Shown: positions 16,204 through 25,772, numbered from the stretch's first letter. The stretch: DNA of 64,000 nt from Mesoflavibacter profundi (GCF_014764305.1 NZ_CP061703.1:2585501-2649500); one strand, 5' to 3'. Notes: generated by a model from the letters alone, not told the origin. Program-made: numbers and translations.

Positions 16204-17994
16204 TTATTTCTTGTTAGAAACAATAATTTTTTTGGTAGTAATGTTACTATTAGATAACGTTGTTTGTACTAAATATACACCATCGCTTAAATTTTTTGTA
16301 GAATAGCTTAAACGATCATTATTAGCTTTTACAATTTTATCAAAAATTAATTTTCCAGATACATCGTATAATTTTATACTTTCTATATCTAATTTTTTAG
16401 GATTTAATACAATCAATTCTGATGTATTATTATTTTGTAAAACATTAAATGAATTATCAGTAAATTCTTCAGTAGATAAGGTTGCAGCTTCTACAAATGT
16501 GATTTCAAATCTATTAGAATAATCACCAGCTGGTAAGTTAATTTCAAAATTTTGATTTTGAAGATTAACATAAGTATCATTTTCTATATCATGTACATAA
16601 ATTGGTTGATTTGTTTCAAAGTTTTGAACATCAAATATTCTAAATCTAATTAACTGTTGTTGTTGTAACTTTAACTCTAAAGGTATCGCTAAATTTAAGT
16701 CGTAAGCATTAGCTTGAGCAACATATTTATCACCATTTTGAGGCCAATAGATATCAGAATCTAATACTTGATATATTTTACTTTCTAAACCATAATCTTC
16801 ATTAGGCGTTGCTGTATAATGAAAATTTTGTACTAGTTGTCTAGTATAAGTGTCATTAAAATCAATGTTTAATCTAAAACGTTTAAAATCTGATGGCACA
16901 ATTGATAATCCCTGATCATTGTATTGTATACCAGAATTGTCTTGATTAGAATTTACATTAGTGTTTTGAGAAGCAGATCTAAAAAACTCACTTTCAGCAG
17001 CAGATTCTCTATAAAACACTCTATGACTATCAGATGTTAATAAATTACCAGCTATTAATCCTCTAACCATAAAACCTTGTCCTATTGGTATGTATCTTCT
17101 TGCGATTTTACCAGAGGTAGAAGCGCCACCAACAGTATTTAATGTACCATCTGCATTATATGTGTCGTAAGTTGGTGGAGTATATGTTTCAGTAGTACCA
17201 GTAATATCTATCGTATATGTACCATATCCACCACGATATTCTACTAAAACATGAGAATTAGCAGTTGGATCGTGATCCCAATAGTATAACGTAGCAGAAT
17301 CTAAAAGAGGTACATTATTTGGGTCGTGTATAAAAGCTAAAGCATCTAAAGCAGAAGGATAAGGATTACCTATTAAAGTTTCTTGTCCAAGTCCAACAGC
17401 GGTACTTATTTCACCTTCGTTTGGTTTTCCTCTAAAATCATATTGTTGGTTACCTCCAATTACACCTTTCATTGTAAATCCATAACCAGCATCTACAAAT
17501 CCGCTTTGACCAACATAATCCCATTCGCTATAAGCAGTACCTGGATTATATTTCCATAACCAATATTGTTCAATATTTAAAGGAGCGCTTGTACCATTAT
17601 AGTTTGAAGTAGTATAACCAGCAAGGTTACTATTTGTTAAGTCTACAACATCATAAAAGTTAGTGTTTGGTATAAATGTTCTATTACCAACTGTGTTAGC
17701 ATTAACATTTCCAACAGGAGAACACCAATAATTGTAAGCAAAATTATCTACATTTCCTTCTTGATAAACACTTAATCTTCCTAAACCAGAGTTACCTGTG
17801 TTTCCTGGACCTTGAAGTAATTGAGCTTCGTCTCTTAGGTAGAATGTAGAATTAGATTCGGTTAAGTTTACATCGTCTTCAACATAGACTACAACATCTG
17901 TAGCAAAAACATACGCGTTGTTTCTAACTGTCAATTGGGCATTTGACAATTGAAAAGCTATAAGCGATACAATTAGTAGGTAATAATGTTTCAT
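16204..17994 (-). CDS. T9SS type A sorting domain-containing secreted protein
   Basis: A 596-residue protein with signal peptide (MKHYYLLIVSLIAFQLSNAQ) and a C-terminal type IX secretion sorting domain of about 75 residues (IESIKLYDVSGKLIF...LSDGVYLVQTTLSN...KKIIV). It should be exported through the Por secretion system to the cell surface. The middle part is Asn/Tyr/Gly-rich with YNYWCSPVGN near residue 105 and VLVEYRGGYGTY; I recall similar proteins in flavobacteria but know no activity. A minus-strand -7 element (TATTTTTG, 18024-18017) lies 23 bp before the ATG. Single-gene transcript, terminated by a long palindrome. Confidence 0.85.
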   Translation of the reverse strand: MKHYYLLIVSLIAFQLSNAQLTVRNNAYVFATDVVVYVEDDVNLTESNSTFYLRDEAQLLQGPGNTGNSGLGRLSVYQEGNVDNFAYNYWCSPVGNVNANTVGNRTFIPNTNFYDVVDLTNSNLAGYTTSNYNGTSAPLNIEQYWLWKYNPGTAYSEWDYVGQSGFVDAGYGFTMKGVIGGNQQYDFRGKPNEGEISTAVGLGQETLIGNPYPSALDALAFIHDPNNVPLLDSATLYYWDHDPTANSHVLVEYRGGYGTYTIDITGTTETYTPPTYDTYNADGTLNTVGGASTSGKIARRYIPIGQGFMVRGLIAGNLLTSDSHRVFYRESAAESEFFRSASQNTNVNSNQDNSGIQYNDQGLSIVPSDFKRFRLNIDFNDTYTRQLVQNFHYTATPNEDYGLESKIYQVLDSDIYWPQNGDKYVAQANAYDLNLAIPLELKLQQQQLIRFRIFDVQNFETNQPIYVHDIENDTYVNLQNQNFEINLPAGDYSNRFEITFVEAATLSTEEFTDNSFNVLQNNNTSELIVLNPKKLDIESIKLYDVSGKLIFDKIVKANNDRLSYSTKNLSDGVYLVQTTLSNSNITTKKIIVSNKK

Positions 17995-18164
17995 TTTAAT
18001 TTTTAAATTTTACACACAAAAATAGTATTTTCAAATAAATATAAGTAAAATACATTAGTTTTTAACCCTTTATTAAAAGTATTTTTATTATTTACGTAAA
18101 AACATTAATTAAGGTTTGTCGTTTTTGTTTTATTTTACGTCTTAATTTTCAAACCTATTTAAGT

Positions 18165-18172
18165 TATCTTTG
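18165..18172 (+). promoter_or_regulatory. -7 promoter element for the Smr unit
   Basis: TATCTTTG matches the TAnnTTTG consensus, 11 bp before the ATG at 18184. No good -33 TTG at the right distance. Confidence 0.5.
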
Positions 18173-18183
18173 ATTATTTAATT

Positions 18184-18384
18184 ATGAATAAAAACTATCT
18201 TTTTATATTATTTGGTGCTATTGTTGCTATCTATGCCAATGCTAATAAAGACCAAAATATTGTGTTATTAGTTTTAGGAATAGCAATTTTAATGTATGGT
18301 ATTTTTAATCTTCAAAAAACCATTCCAAGTAAAAAAAATAAATCATCATTTATAAAAAGTGAACCTGTAGACGAAGAAGAATAA
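18184..18384 (+). CDS. Small two-helix membrane protein, unknown
   Basis: A 66-residue protein with two hydrophobic segments (about 4-20 and 26-44) and a charged C-terminal tail ending in PVDEEE. No recognised domain. It is real because of a consensus -7 element just upstream and a one-base TAATG overlap with the Smr-domain gene. Function unknown. Confidence 0.65.
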   Translation: MNKNYLFILFGAIVAIYANANKDQNIVLLVLGIAILMYGIFNLQKTIPSKKNKSSFIKSEPVDEEE

Positions 18385-18932
18385 TGTTTAAAGTAGGAGA
18401 TAAAGTTGAAGTTTTAGACGATGTACTTTCAGGTACCGTAAAGTCCATAAATAATTCTAGAATAACTATTGTAACCGAAGAAGGTTTTGATTTAGATTTT
18501 GATTCCAGTGAATTGGTTGTGATTAAAAAATCTGAATTAAATCAACACTCTTTTAATAATGTTGATCTTAGAACTTACAAGCTTGAAAAAGAAGATAAAA
18601 AACCAAAAAAGAGTATAAAAATTAAGCCTAAAGAACGCTATCAACCTAAAATGGAAGTTGATTTACATCTTCATAAACTTGTTGATAACGAACGTGGTAT
18701 GTCTAATTTTGATAAACTTAACCTACAATTAGATACTGCAAGAAGACAATTAGATTTTGCTATTAGAAAAAAAATACAAAAAATTGTATTTATTCATGGT
18801 GTTGGCGAAGGTGTTTTAAAAATGGAATTAGAATCACTTTTTAGCCGATACGATAATATTAAATATTACGAAGCGGACTATAAAAAATATGGTTTTGGCG
18901 CTACCGAAGTTTATATTTTTCAGAATAGTTAA
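18384..18932 (+). CDS. Smr/MutS2-type domain DNA-binding protein
   Basis: A 182-residue soluble protein. The N-terminal region (about 1-50, VGDKVEVLDDVLSGTVKSI) looks like a small SH3/KOW-like beta barrel. The C-terminal half is an Smr domain: EVDLHLHKL (about 91-99), IHGVGEGVLKMEL (136-148) and YGFGATEVYI near the end, the DxH and HGxGxGxLK motifs of the Smr endonuclease/nicking fold. Stand-alone Smr proteins of this type are common in Bacteroidota; substrate unknown. Coupled to the upstream small membrane protein. Confidence 0.83.
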   Translation: MFKVGDKVEVLDDVLSGTVKSINNSRITIVTEEGFDLDFDSSELVVIKKSELNQHSFNNVDLRTYKLEKEDKKPKKSIKIKPKERYQPKMEVDLHLHKLVDNERGMSNFDKLNLQLDTARRQLDFAIRKKIQKIVFIHGVGEGVLKMELESLFSRYDNIKYYEADYKKYGFGATEVYIFQNS

Positions 18933-19883
18933 TTAAAATTCTGGTGTAATTGTTCTGGTTTGGCTTAAATTAAAATCGTTAGTATTACTATCGTCTACTA
19001 GATTACCAAAATCGTACGTTTGGTATTCAAAAGTTTCAAAATCGATATTACTTATAATTAAATTTACTTCAAAAGTATCGTAAATAGTATGTTGTCTGTA
19101 AGCAGTTGCAGCTAAAGTAGCAGTAACTTGATCATTTAAGTAATCTGGACCAGCATTTGTATCGGTTACATCGTTTGTTGGGTTGTTATCTTGTGTGCTA
19201 GAGTTTTCTTCGTCTATTGTCAAAGTTCCGTCGTTATCATCATCATTGTCAAGATAATTTGGTATACCATCATTATCTGTGTCTAATGCTAATGTTAATC
19301 CATCTTCTGCACTGTAATTTACACCTTCGCTAGTTGTTAAAACGTTGTCACCATCATCATCTACATCCATGTAATTTGGTATTCCGTCACCATCTGTATC
19401 ATCATCATTTAAATCACCATTTTGATTTATATCTTCTAAAATTGCAGGAATACCATCGTTATCATCTTCAGTTAAAGTAATATAAAAAGTAAAATTTCCA
19501 GCAGAAGTATAATCTTCTGTAATTTGAATATTATCTGGCGGAACATCATTACAAAATAAATTATCTACCGAAGAGGCATAACTTCTATATTTAAAAGAAT
19601 AACTACTATTAACATCATTTTGATCAAATTGATCGTTTACCAAAACAAGTAAATTCTCATTATCTGCATCTGCTTCAGTCTCTAACATTTGCGCAATTGT
19701 AAAATTTGTATTGCTTATTTGTAAAGACAAACTTTGATTAGGATCGGTTTTAGTTTTATAAATAACTAAGTCTCCGCAAGCATAAAACGTATCGTCAAAT
19801 TCAAGTTCAGTAGTAATAATATCACCATCATCACAAGAAAAAAAGTTGAATATCAATATAGAAAAAGCAAATAGTTTGCGCAT
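18933..19883 (-). CDS. Lipoprotein with Asp-rich calcium-binding (thrombospondin type 3-like) repeats
   Basis: A 316-residue protein with a lipoprotein signal (lipobox FFSC, Cys17) followed by acidic DDGD, which resembles the Bacteroidota surface-export signal. Residues about 145-245 hold several Asp-rich repeats of the type DxDxDGIPNYxDxDDDxD, found in thrombospondin type 3 and OmpA-like proteins, which bind Ca2+. N- and C-terminal parts look like small beta domains. The gene has its own minus-strand -7 element (TATTTTTG, 19910-19903) and stops directly after the convergent Smr gene. Likely surface-exposed; specific role unknown. Confidence 0.75.
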   Translation of the reverse strand: MRKLFAFSILIFNFFSCDDGDIITTELEFDDTFYACGDLVIYKTKTDPNQSLSLQISNTNFTIAQMLETEADADNENLLVLVNDQFDQNDVNSSYSFKYRSYASSVDNLFCNDVPPDNIQITEDYTSAGNFTFYITLTEDDNDGIPAILEDINQNGDLNDDDTDGDGIPNYMDVDDDGDNVLTTSEGVNYSAEDGLTLALDTDNDGIPNYLDNDDDNDGTLTIDEENSSTQDNNPTNDVTDTNAGPDYLNDQVTATLAATAYRQHTIYDTFEVNLIISNIDFETFEYQTYDFGNLVDDSNTNDFNLSQTRTITPEF

Positions 19884-19962
19884 AGTATTTAAATTTTAAA
19901 AGCAAAAATAAAAGAATTAGCAATGTAATAACGATGCAATTAACAATTAATTTTATTTAAAG

Positions 19963-19970
19963 TATTTTTG
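19963..19970 (+). promoter_or_regulatory. -7 promoter element of the cysteine desulfurase gene
   Basis: TATTTTTG followed by C matches TAnnTTTGC, 27 bp before the ATG at 19998; it also argues against the in-frame TTG at 19968 being the start. Confidence 0.55.
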
Positions 19971-19997
19971 CATTTCTTTTTGCATAAAAACTTGTAT

Positions 19998-21134
19998 ATG
20001 AAAACTGTTTATTTTGATAATGCTGCTACAACCAAAGTGTTGCCTCAAGTCGTAGATGAAATGGCTAAAGTCTTAAATGAAACTTTTGGAAATCCATCTT
20101 CCACACATAGTTATGGTCGTAATGCTAAAGCTATTATAGAACAGGCAAGAAAATCAATAGCCAAACAATTAAATGTGTCTTCTTCCGAAATTATTTTTAC
20201 TTCTGGCGGTACAGAAGCAGATAATCTAGTTTTACAAAGTGCAGTTAGAGATCTTGGTGTAAGGACCATTATTACTACAAAAATTGAGCATCACGCAGTT
20301 TTAAATACAGTAAATTATTTGCAGAAAACATTTGAAGTAAAAGTAATTTATTTGAATTTAGATGAAAATGGGCAAATTAATTATACACAGTTAAGCCAAT
20401 TATTAGAAAGTAAAAGTAATGTTTTAGTAAGCTTAATGCATATTAATAATGAGATTGGTACTATTTTAGACTTAAAAAAAGTTGCAGATTTATGCCAAGC
20501 CAATTATGCTTTATTCCATAGTGATACCGTACAATCTATTGGACATTATAACTTAGATTTACAAGACATAAAAGTAGATTTTATTGCAGCTAGTGCGCAT
20601 AAATTTCATGGACCAAAAGGTGTAGGATTTGCTTTTGTAAGAAAAAATTCTGGACTAAAATCTATAATTTTTGGTGGCGAACAAGAACGTGGTTATCGTG
20701 CCGGTACAGAAGCTATACATAACATTGTTGCTTTAAATAAAGCATTTACTTTAGCTTACAGTAATTTAGAACACGATAGTGACTACATAACACAACTAAA
20801 AACATATTTTAAAGAGCAATTACTTATAAATTTTCCTGATGTTGAATTTAATGGTGAAAGCGGAAACTTAGGATCAAGCACTTACACTATTTTAAATGTA
20901 AGGTTACCATTTCCTCCAGAAAAAACATCAATGATTCAGTTTCAGTTAGATTTAAAAGGCATCGCTTGTTCTAGAGGTAGTGCTTGCCAAAGTGGAAGCA
21001 CAAAAAAAAGTCATGTATTATCAGAACTTTTAACTAATGAAGAATTAGAAAAACCTTCTTTACGATTTTCTTTAAGTAAATTTAATACAAAAGCAGAAGT
21101 TGATTACGTCATAGAAACTTTAAAATCTATCTAA
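19998..21134 (+). CDS. Cysteine desulfurase (NifS/IscS-like)
   Basis: A 378-residue class V PLP aminotransferase started at the ATG at 19998 (MKTVYFDNAATTKVLPQVV). It removes sulfur from cysteine for Fe-S or thiolation pathways. Motifs: FTSGGTEADNL, ASAHKFHGPKGVGF with the PLP lysine, RAGTEAIHNIV, and the catalytic Cys in ACSRGSACQSGS. The long Cys loop fits group I (NifS/IscS) rather than SufS. No iscU or suf genes adjoin it, so it may supply tRNA thiolation or general Fe-S synthesis. It converges with the TonB receptor gene, overlapping by 4 bases. Confidence 0.9.
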   Translation: MKTVYFDNAATTKVLPQVVDEMAKVLNETFGNPSSTHSYGRNAKAIIEQARKSIAKQLNVSSSEIIFTSGGTEADNLVLQSAVRDLGVRTIITTKIEHHAVLNTVNYLQKTFEVKVIYLNLDENGQINYTQLSQLLESKSNVLVSLMHINNEIGTILDLKKVADLCQANYALFHSDTVQSIGHYNLDLQDIKVDFIAASAHKFHGPKGVGFAFVRKNSGLKSIIFGGEQERGYRAGTEAIHNIVALNKAFTLAYSNLEHDSDYITQLKTYFKEQLLINFPDVEFNGESGNLGSSTYTILNVRLPFPPEKTSMIQFQLDLKGIACSRGSACQSGSTKKSHVLSELLTNEELEKPSLRFSLSKFNTKAEVDYVIETLKSI

Positions 21135-23596
21135 AATCGCATTGTTGTTCTAATATTAAAAACTCTTGGTGTTAAGTAGTTTGGTATTGCGTATTGTCTT
21201 TTACTATACACATCTCTTACCCAGGTATTTGTAATAGAGTTTTGTACATTAAACACGTTAAAAATTTCAAATCCTAGAGATAAATCTTTAAAATGTTTTT
21301 TCCAACCAGAATTAAATTGCTTGTTTTTATCTACCAAAACAAACTGTAAACCAACATCTGCACGTTTATAATCTGGTAATCTGTTTTGATACACATAAGG
21401 ATCTGCATAACTTGGTGATCCACCAGGTAAACCAGTATTGTAAACCAAGTTTAAATACATTTTCATGCTTGGAATGTTTGGCACATAATCCTGAAATAAT
21501 GCTGCAAATTTTAAACGTTGATCTGTAGGACGCGCAATATAACCACGGTTATTTATGTTTTCTTCGGTTTTTAAATATCCAAAACTAAACCAACTTTCTG
21601 TACCAGGAACAAACTCGCCATTAAGTCTTAAATCTAAACCGTAGGCAAACGCTTCGGCATTATTATTTGCTCTGTATCTAATTCTTACGTTTTCTAAAGT
21701 ATAAGGATTTACATCTGTAAGTTTTTTATAATATGCTTCACTTGTAAGTTTAAACGGTCTATCCCATAAACTAAAACTGTAGTCGTTACCAATAACTAAA
21801 TGAAAAGATTTTTGCGCTTTAACATTAGCTTGAACATTACCATTTCTATCTCTTAATTCTCTGTAAAAAGGAGGCTGATAATATAATCCACCACTAATCC
21901 TAAACAGCATATCTTTATCCCAATTAGGCTTTATTGCAAATTGAGCTCTTGGTGAAAACACGCTTTGACTAACACTTGTAGAAGTTGCTTGGTCATTAAC
22001 TGTCCAACTATGACTTCTTACACCTGCATTGTACCAAACATCGTGTTCTCCAAGCGTACTTCTCTTGCTCCATTGTACGTAAGCTTGTAATCTATTTATT
22101 GTTGTATTGTTTCTAGCTCTTACATTTTGGTAAGCTTCTAATGGTCCTTCATAAGGATGATAAGGTTGCTCGTTAAAAGCGTCTGAACTTGGCGGATTTA
22201 TAGAAAATCCTGCCGAATCTATAACTTCCCATTCTACTAAACGGTCTCTAATATCTTCGTTGGTGTATTTAACAGAAAACCGAACTTCATGTTCGTTTTT
22301 AGTATACAATCCTTTTGCTTCAATAGTAGAAATTAATGCGTCTAAATCGTTACGACCATGGTTTAATTGGCTTCCAATTCCTTCAGCAAATTCAACTTCT
22401 CCAAAATTTTCGTCACCAATATTACCATTTACTTCACCTAAAGCATACTGTGCTAAGATGTCAAAATATTCTTCTTCTGTGGTATGATATGTAGAGGTTA
22501 CTAAAGCTAAATCTAGATCTTGATTTACTTTATAAGCTGCACTTAAAGCTCCAAAAAGGGTTATGTAGTTGTCTTTTTCTTGTCCTTGATATTGAACAAT
22601 TAATGCAAGAGGATTATCTAAAGTACCAAAATTGGTTTGTCTTGTTAAAGGTATGTAGTCGTACTTGTTTAAAGAAGCATTTCCCAAAAAGCTTAATTCT
22701 AATTTATCCGATACTCGATAGGAAAAGTAACTTTGTAAATCAGCAAAGGTTGGATTAAAATTAGTTTCGGTTTCTTTAGCATCTACTAACAGGCTATTAT
22801 CACGATATCTAAGCCCGATAATTCCAGAAAATTTATTGTCTGTACTAGCGGTTTCTACAGCAAGACTTCCACCAAGTAAACTAAGATTTGCCGAAACACC
22901 AAAATCGGTAGGTTTTTTATAAGTGATATCTAACACAGATGATAATTTATCACCATATTTTGCTTGAAATCCACCAGCTGAAAATTCGATATTACTAACA
23001 AGATCAGAATTTACAAAGCTTAAACCTTCTTGTTGTCCAGATCTAATTAAAAATGGACGATACACTTCTATACCGTTAACGTAAACAAGGTTTTCGTCAT
23101 AATTTCCGCCTCTTACAGAGTATTGTGTACTTAATTCGTTATTACTACTTACGCCTGGTAAGGTTTTTAAAAGGTTTTCTACACCAGCTTGAGCACCAGG
23201 AATTTTTAATAATACTTTAGGCTCTATAGTTACAATACCTTCAACATCTTTTCTTTTTTTACTGTTAATAACTACTGTTGAAATTTGTACAGCATCTACC
23301 TTCATTACTGGATTAAACTCTAAGATTTCTCCTTTTTTTAAATTAAAAGTAGCTTCTATGTTTTTATGCGAAACGTGAGAAAATATAATAGTTACATCTG
23401 TATTCGCTGGTATTTTTAAACTGAAAAATCCGTTAGAATTAGTTTGTGTTCCAAAGTTTTCGCCTTTAATATTTACAGCATCAATTGGCTGATTGTATTG
23501 GTCTAAAATCACACCATTAATGGTAGCGTTTTGAGCTAATAATAGTATTGGAGCTAAGATTAGAAGTAGGCAAGAGGTTAGTTTTAGTTTTTTCAA
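21131..23596 (-). CDS. TonB-dependent receptor with carboxypeptidase-like N-terminal domain (probable TTG start)
   Basis: An 821-residue outer membrane receptor. Signal peptide (LKKLKLTSCLLLILAPILLLAQ), carboxypeptidase regulatory-like beta domain (about 25-110, ATINGVILDQYNQPIDAVNIKG), plug domain (VEGIVTIEPKVLLKIPGAQAGVENLLKTLPGV...YSVRGGNYDENLVYVNGIEVYRP) and a 22-strand barrel ending in ...FNIRTTMRF. No ATG gives a proper signal peptide: an ATG at 23665 would overlap the M23 gene by 59 bases and add 23 odd residues, whereas the TTG at 23596 starts exactly at LKKLKL, 10 bp after the M23 stop. I choose the TTG. Ligand unknown; no SusD partner follows. Probably in an operon with the M23 peptidase. 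Confidence 0.86.
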   Translation of the reverse strand: MKKLKLTSCLLLILAPILLLAQNATINGVILDQYNQPIDAVNIKGENFGTQTNSNGFFSLKIPANTDVTIIFSHVSHKNIEATFNLKKGEILEFNPVMKVDAVQISTVVINSKKRKDVEGIVTIEPKVLLKIPGAQAGVENLLKTLPGVSSNNELSTQYSVRGGNYDENLVYVNGIEVYRPFLIRSGQQEGLSFVNSDLVSNIEFSAGGFQAKYGDKLSSVLDITYKKPTDFGVSANLSLLGGSLAVETASTDNKFSGIIGLRYRDNSLLVDAKETETNFNPTFADLQSYFSYRVSDKLELSFLGNASLNKYDYIPLTRQTNFGTLDNPLALIVQYQGQEKDNYITLFGALSAAYKVNQDLDLALVTSTYHTTEEEYFDILAQYALGEVNGNIGDENFGEVEFAEGIGSQLNHGRNDLDALISTIEAKGLYTKNEHEVRFSVKYTNEDIRDRLVEWEVIDSAGFSINPPSSDAFNEQPYHPYEGPLEAYQNVRARNNTTINRLQAYVQWSKRSTLGEHDVWYNAGVRSHSWTVNDQATSTSVSQSVFSPRAQFAIKPNWDKDMLFRISGGLYYQPPFYRELRDRNGNVQANVKAQKSFHLVIGNDYSFSLWDRPFKLTSEAYYKKLTDVNPYTLENVRIRYRANNNAEAFAYGLDLRLNGEFVPGTESWFSFGYLKTEENINNRGYIARPTDQRLKFAALFQDYVPNIPSMKMYLNLVYNTGLPGGSPSYADPYVYQNRLPDYKRADVGLQFVLVDKNKQFNSGWKKHFKDLSLGFEIFNVFNVQNSITNTWVRDVYSKRQYAIPNYLTPRVFNIRTTMRF

Positions 23597-23606
23597 AAGT
23601 ATAAAT

Positions 23607-25295
23607 TTATTTACGATGGAAAGTTGCTTCAAAAATAGTACTATTTCCAACATTATCTGTAACAATAACTTTTAAATTGTTATTTGTTTCTTTAACGATA
23701 TTATCTTTAAAATCGTGTACAAGCATTTTTGTTTTATAGTCATATTCCATTAAAATCCATTTGCCATTTACAGTTGCTCTGTAATTAGAAATGCCAGTTT
23801 CTTTATCGTCTATTTTTAATTTTAAAAATCGGTATTTGCTCATCCATTTACCATCGTTAAAATTTACAGGAATTATGGTTGGAGCTACTGTATCTCTAGC
23901 CAAACAATACGTACCAAGGTTTTTTGTAGTTGTGTAAAGTGTGTTTTCTTTTCGTTTTGTTGTAGAATAGCTAGGAAAATTGTTCCAACCAACTAATCTA
24001 GCAATGTAAAGCTGTTTTAAATCGTCTTCTGTATAGTTTGATACATCATAATTAATGGTGAAGTATTTATTGGCAGCTTTATTGTTTTCGTGAACTTTTA
24101 CAGTGTCTGATGTAACTTCAAAATCTAAATAAAAGTTATCGTAAAAGGTATGTTTTGGGAAGTTAACACTAATTTTATTTTTCTCGAAACTTAATGCTTC
24201 ATCTCTATTAATATAGTAAGGTGAAGTAAATTTTTCCTGTTTTTCTATGTGTTCAATGCTATCACCATTAATATTTAATTCGATAAGAGTAGAGTTGCCT
24301 TCAAAGTCTTCAATATTAATTTTATAGACATTAGAAATGGTATCGTTAATAATTAAATAACCATCGTCTACAAGGTTATCATACATGCTTAGAGGATTAT
24401 TGGTGTCTAAAAATAACTTTTGAAGTCGTTCTTTGTCTTCAGAATAATGTGCGTAATCTATTAATCTGTTTAAATGTTTAGTTTCAGCAAACGAAAATCT
24501 TTTAAAGTTGATGTTAAAATTTTGCATTCCGTTAATAGTCGAACTAATATTATAAACACCATTTTTATTTGCTGCTAAATCTTGTCTATCTATCGTATTT
24601 ACTGCAATTCCAATTTTACCAAAAGCATTTATATCTTCAACTTTATAATTTCCGTTTTGTAACGGAATTAATCTTAATTTTTGTTTTAGACTAGATTTAT
24701 TAACATGAGAATTTTCACCAATTGGATAAGCATAAATACTTTTAACTATTGGTTTTTTTGTGTCTCTTACTTTTAATCCAAAAAGTAAAGGATTTATTGG
24801 TCGTTCTTGATTATCTCTAATTTCGAAGTGTAAATGTGGTCCACCAGAACTTCCTGTGTTTCCGGAATAGGCAATAACTTCACCTTTTGTAATAATAAGA
24901 TTTTGATTGGTTGGGAAAACTTCAACTTCAAAACTTTCTTCAGCATATTGTTTTTGTTTGATAAATGCTTCAATTTTATCAGAAAAACGTTGTAAATGCG
25001 CGTAAACTGTAGTGTAACCGTTTGGATGTGTAATATATAACGCTTTACCGTATCCATAATGCGCAATTTTAATCCTGCTTACATAACCGCTAGCAGCAGC
25101 AAAAACTTTTAAACCTTCGCGTTGCTTGGTTTTTAGGTCTAATCCAGAATGAAAATGGTTACTTCTTAACTCACCAAAAGTACCAGCAAGAATTAATTCA
25201 TCTTCTAAAGGTTGAATGAAATAATCTTGAGGATAAATATTTTGAGACTGACTAAAAACTGAAAATAAAAGTAGAATAAAACTAAAATATCGCAT
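23607..25295 (-). CDS. M23 family metallopeptidase (LytM-type), exported
   Basis: A 562-residue exported protein: signal peptide MRYFSFILLLFSVFSQSQ at the ATG at 25295 (longer in-frame starts at 25304 and 25364 add a second hydrophobic stretch and are less likely). The M23 domain (about residues 30-175) has the zinc residues in NHFHSGLDLKT (His and Asp) and HLHFEIRD, plus the SGNTGSSGGPHLHFE signature. A large C-terminal region (about 180-560) of beta-rich repeats is typical of Bacteroidota M23 proteins. It likely cuts peptidoglycan cross-links or acts in envelope remodelling. It is followed after 10 bp by the TonB receptor gene. Confidence 0.88.
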   Translation of the reverse strand: MRYFSFILLLFSVFSQSQNIYPQDYFIQPLEDELILAGTFGELRSNHFHSGLDLKTKQREGLKVFAAASGYVSRIKIAHYGYGKALYITHPNGYTTVYAHLQRFSDKIEAFIKQKQYAEESFEVEVFPTNQNLIITKGEVIAYSGNTGSSGGPHLHFEIRDNQERPINPLLFGLKVRDTKKPIVKSIYAYPIGENSHVNKSSLKQKLRLIPLQNGNYKVEDINAFGKIGIAVNTIDRQDLAANKNGVYNISSTINGMQNFNINFKRFSFAETKHLNRLIDYAHYSEDKERLQKLFLDTNNPLSMYDNLVDDGYLIINDTISNVYKINIEDFEGNSTLIELNINGDSIEHIEKQEKFTSPYYINRDEALSFEKNKISVNFPKHTFYDNFYLDFEVTSDTVKVHENNKAANKYFTINYDVSNYTEDDLKQLYIARLVGWNNFPSYSTTKRKENTLYTTTKNLGTYCLARDTVAPTIIPVNFNDGKWMSKYRFLKLKIDDKETGISNYRATVNGKWILMEYDYKTKMLVHDFKDNIVKETNNNLKVIVTDNVGNSTIFEATFHRK

Positions 25296-25416
25296 AAAAA
25301 ACATCTTACTGCTAAAATAAAAATAAGTGATTAAATAGCAAATAAAAAACAAAAACCAAGCCATATACTTGATTATAAGTCACTTTTTTAGAAAATGAAA
25401 TTTTATTAAAAAACAA

Positions 25417-25446
25417 TTGTAAAATAGCAAGGTTTGATTAACTTTG
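25417..25446 (+). promoter_or_regulatory. Strong consensus promoter for the zapA-6S-rny cluster
   Basis: TTG (25417-25419), 19-bp spacer, TAACTTTG (25439-25446). Both parts and the spacing fit the Bacteroidota housekeeping sigma consensus. The first ATG is 25 bp downstream. Confidence 0.7.
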
Positions 25447-25471
25447 TAAGATAAGTATAGGTATTAGCAGT

Positions 25472-25762
25472 ATGAGTAAAATTGAGGAAATTGTTGAGCA
25501 TCTAGAAAAAAAAATAAGCAAAGTCTTACAAAGACAGCAAGTTTTAAAACTAGAAAACAAGAAGCTAAAAGACGCTTTACAACAATCTCAATCCAAGTTA
25601 GCAGCTAAAGATTTAGAGCTAGACACTTGGGAAGAAAAATACAATACTCTTAAAATGGCAAATACCATACTAGGCAGTGATAATGATAAACGAGAAACAA
25701 AGCTCAAAATAAATGCACTAATTAGAGAAATTGACCATTGTATAAGTCAACTATCTAGTTAA
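25472..25762 (+). CDS. Coiled-coil protein encoded before ZapA (ZapB-like candidate)
   Basis: A 96-residue protein that is almost all heptad-patterned coiled coil (EIVEHLEKKISKVLQRQQVLKLENKKLKDALQQSQ). No catalytic motif. It begins 25 bp after a strong promoter and is followed after 10 bp by zapA. The size, all-helical character and position suggest a division-associated coiled-coil partner comparable in kind to ZapB, but this is inference from context, not from sequence identity. It is a recurrent flavobacterial neighbour of zapA to my knowledge. Confidence 0.75.
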   Translation: MSKIEEIVEHLEKKISKVLQRQQVLKLENKKLKDALQQSQSKLAAKDLELDTWEEKYNTLKMANTILGSDNDKRETKLKINALIREIDHCISQLSS

Positions 25763-25772
25763 AATATAATTA

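Noticed and set aside
19968-19997. Upstream TTG start of the cysteine desulfurase
   Set aside because: It overlaps a consensus -7 element and adds residues absent from the family; the ATG at 19998 is a better start.
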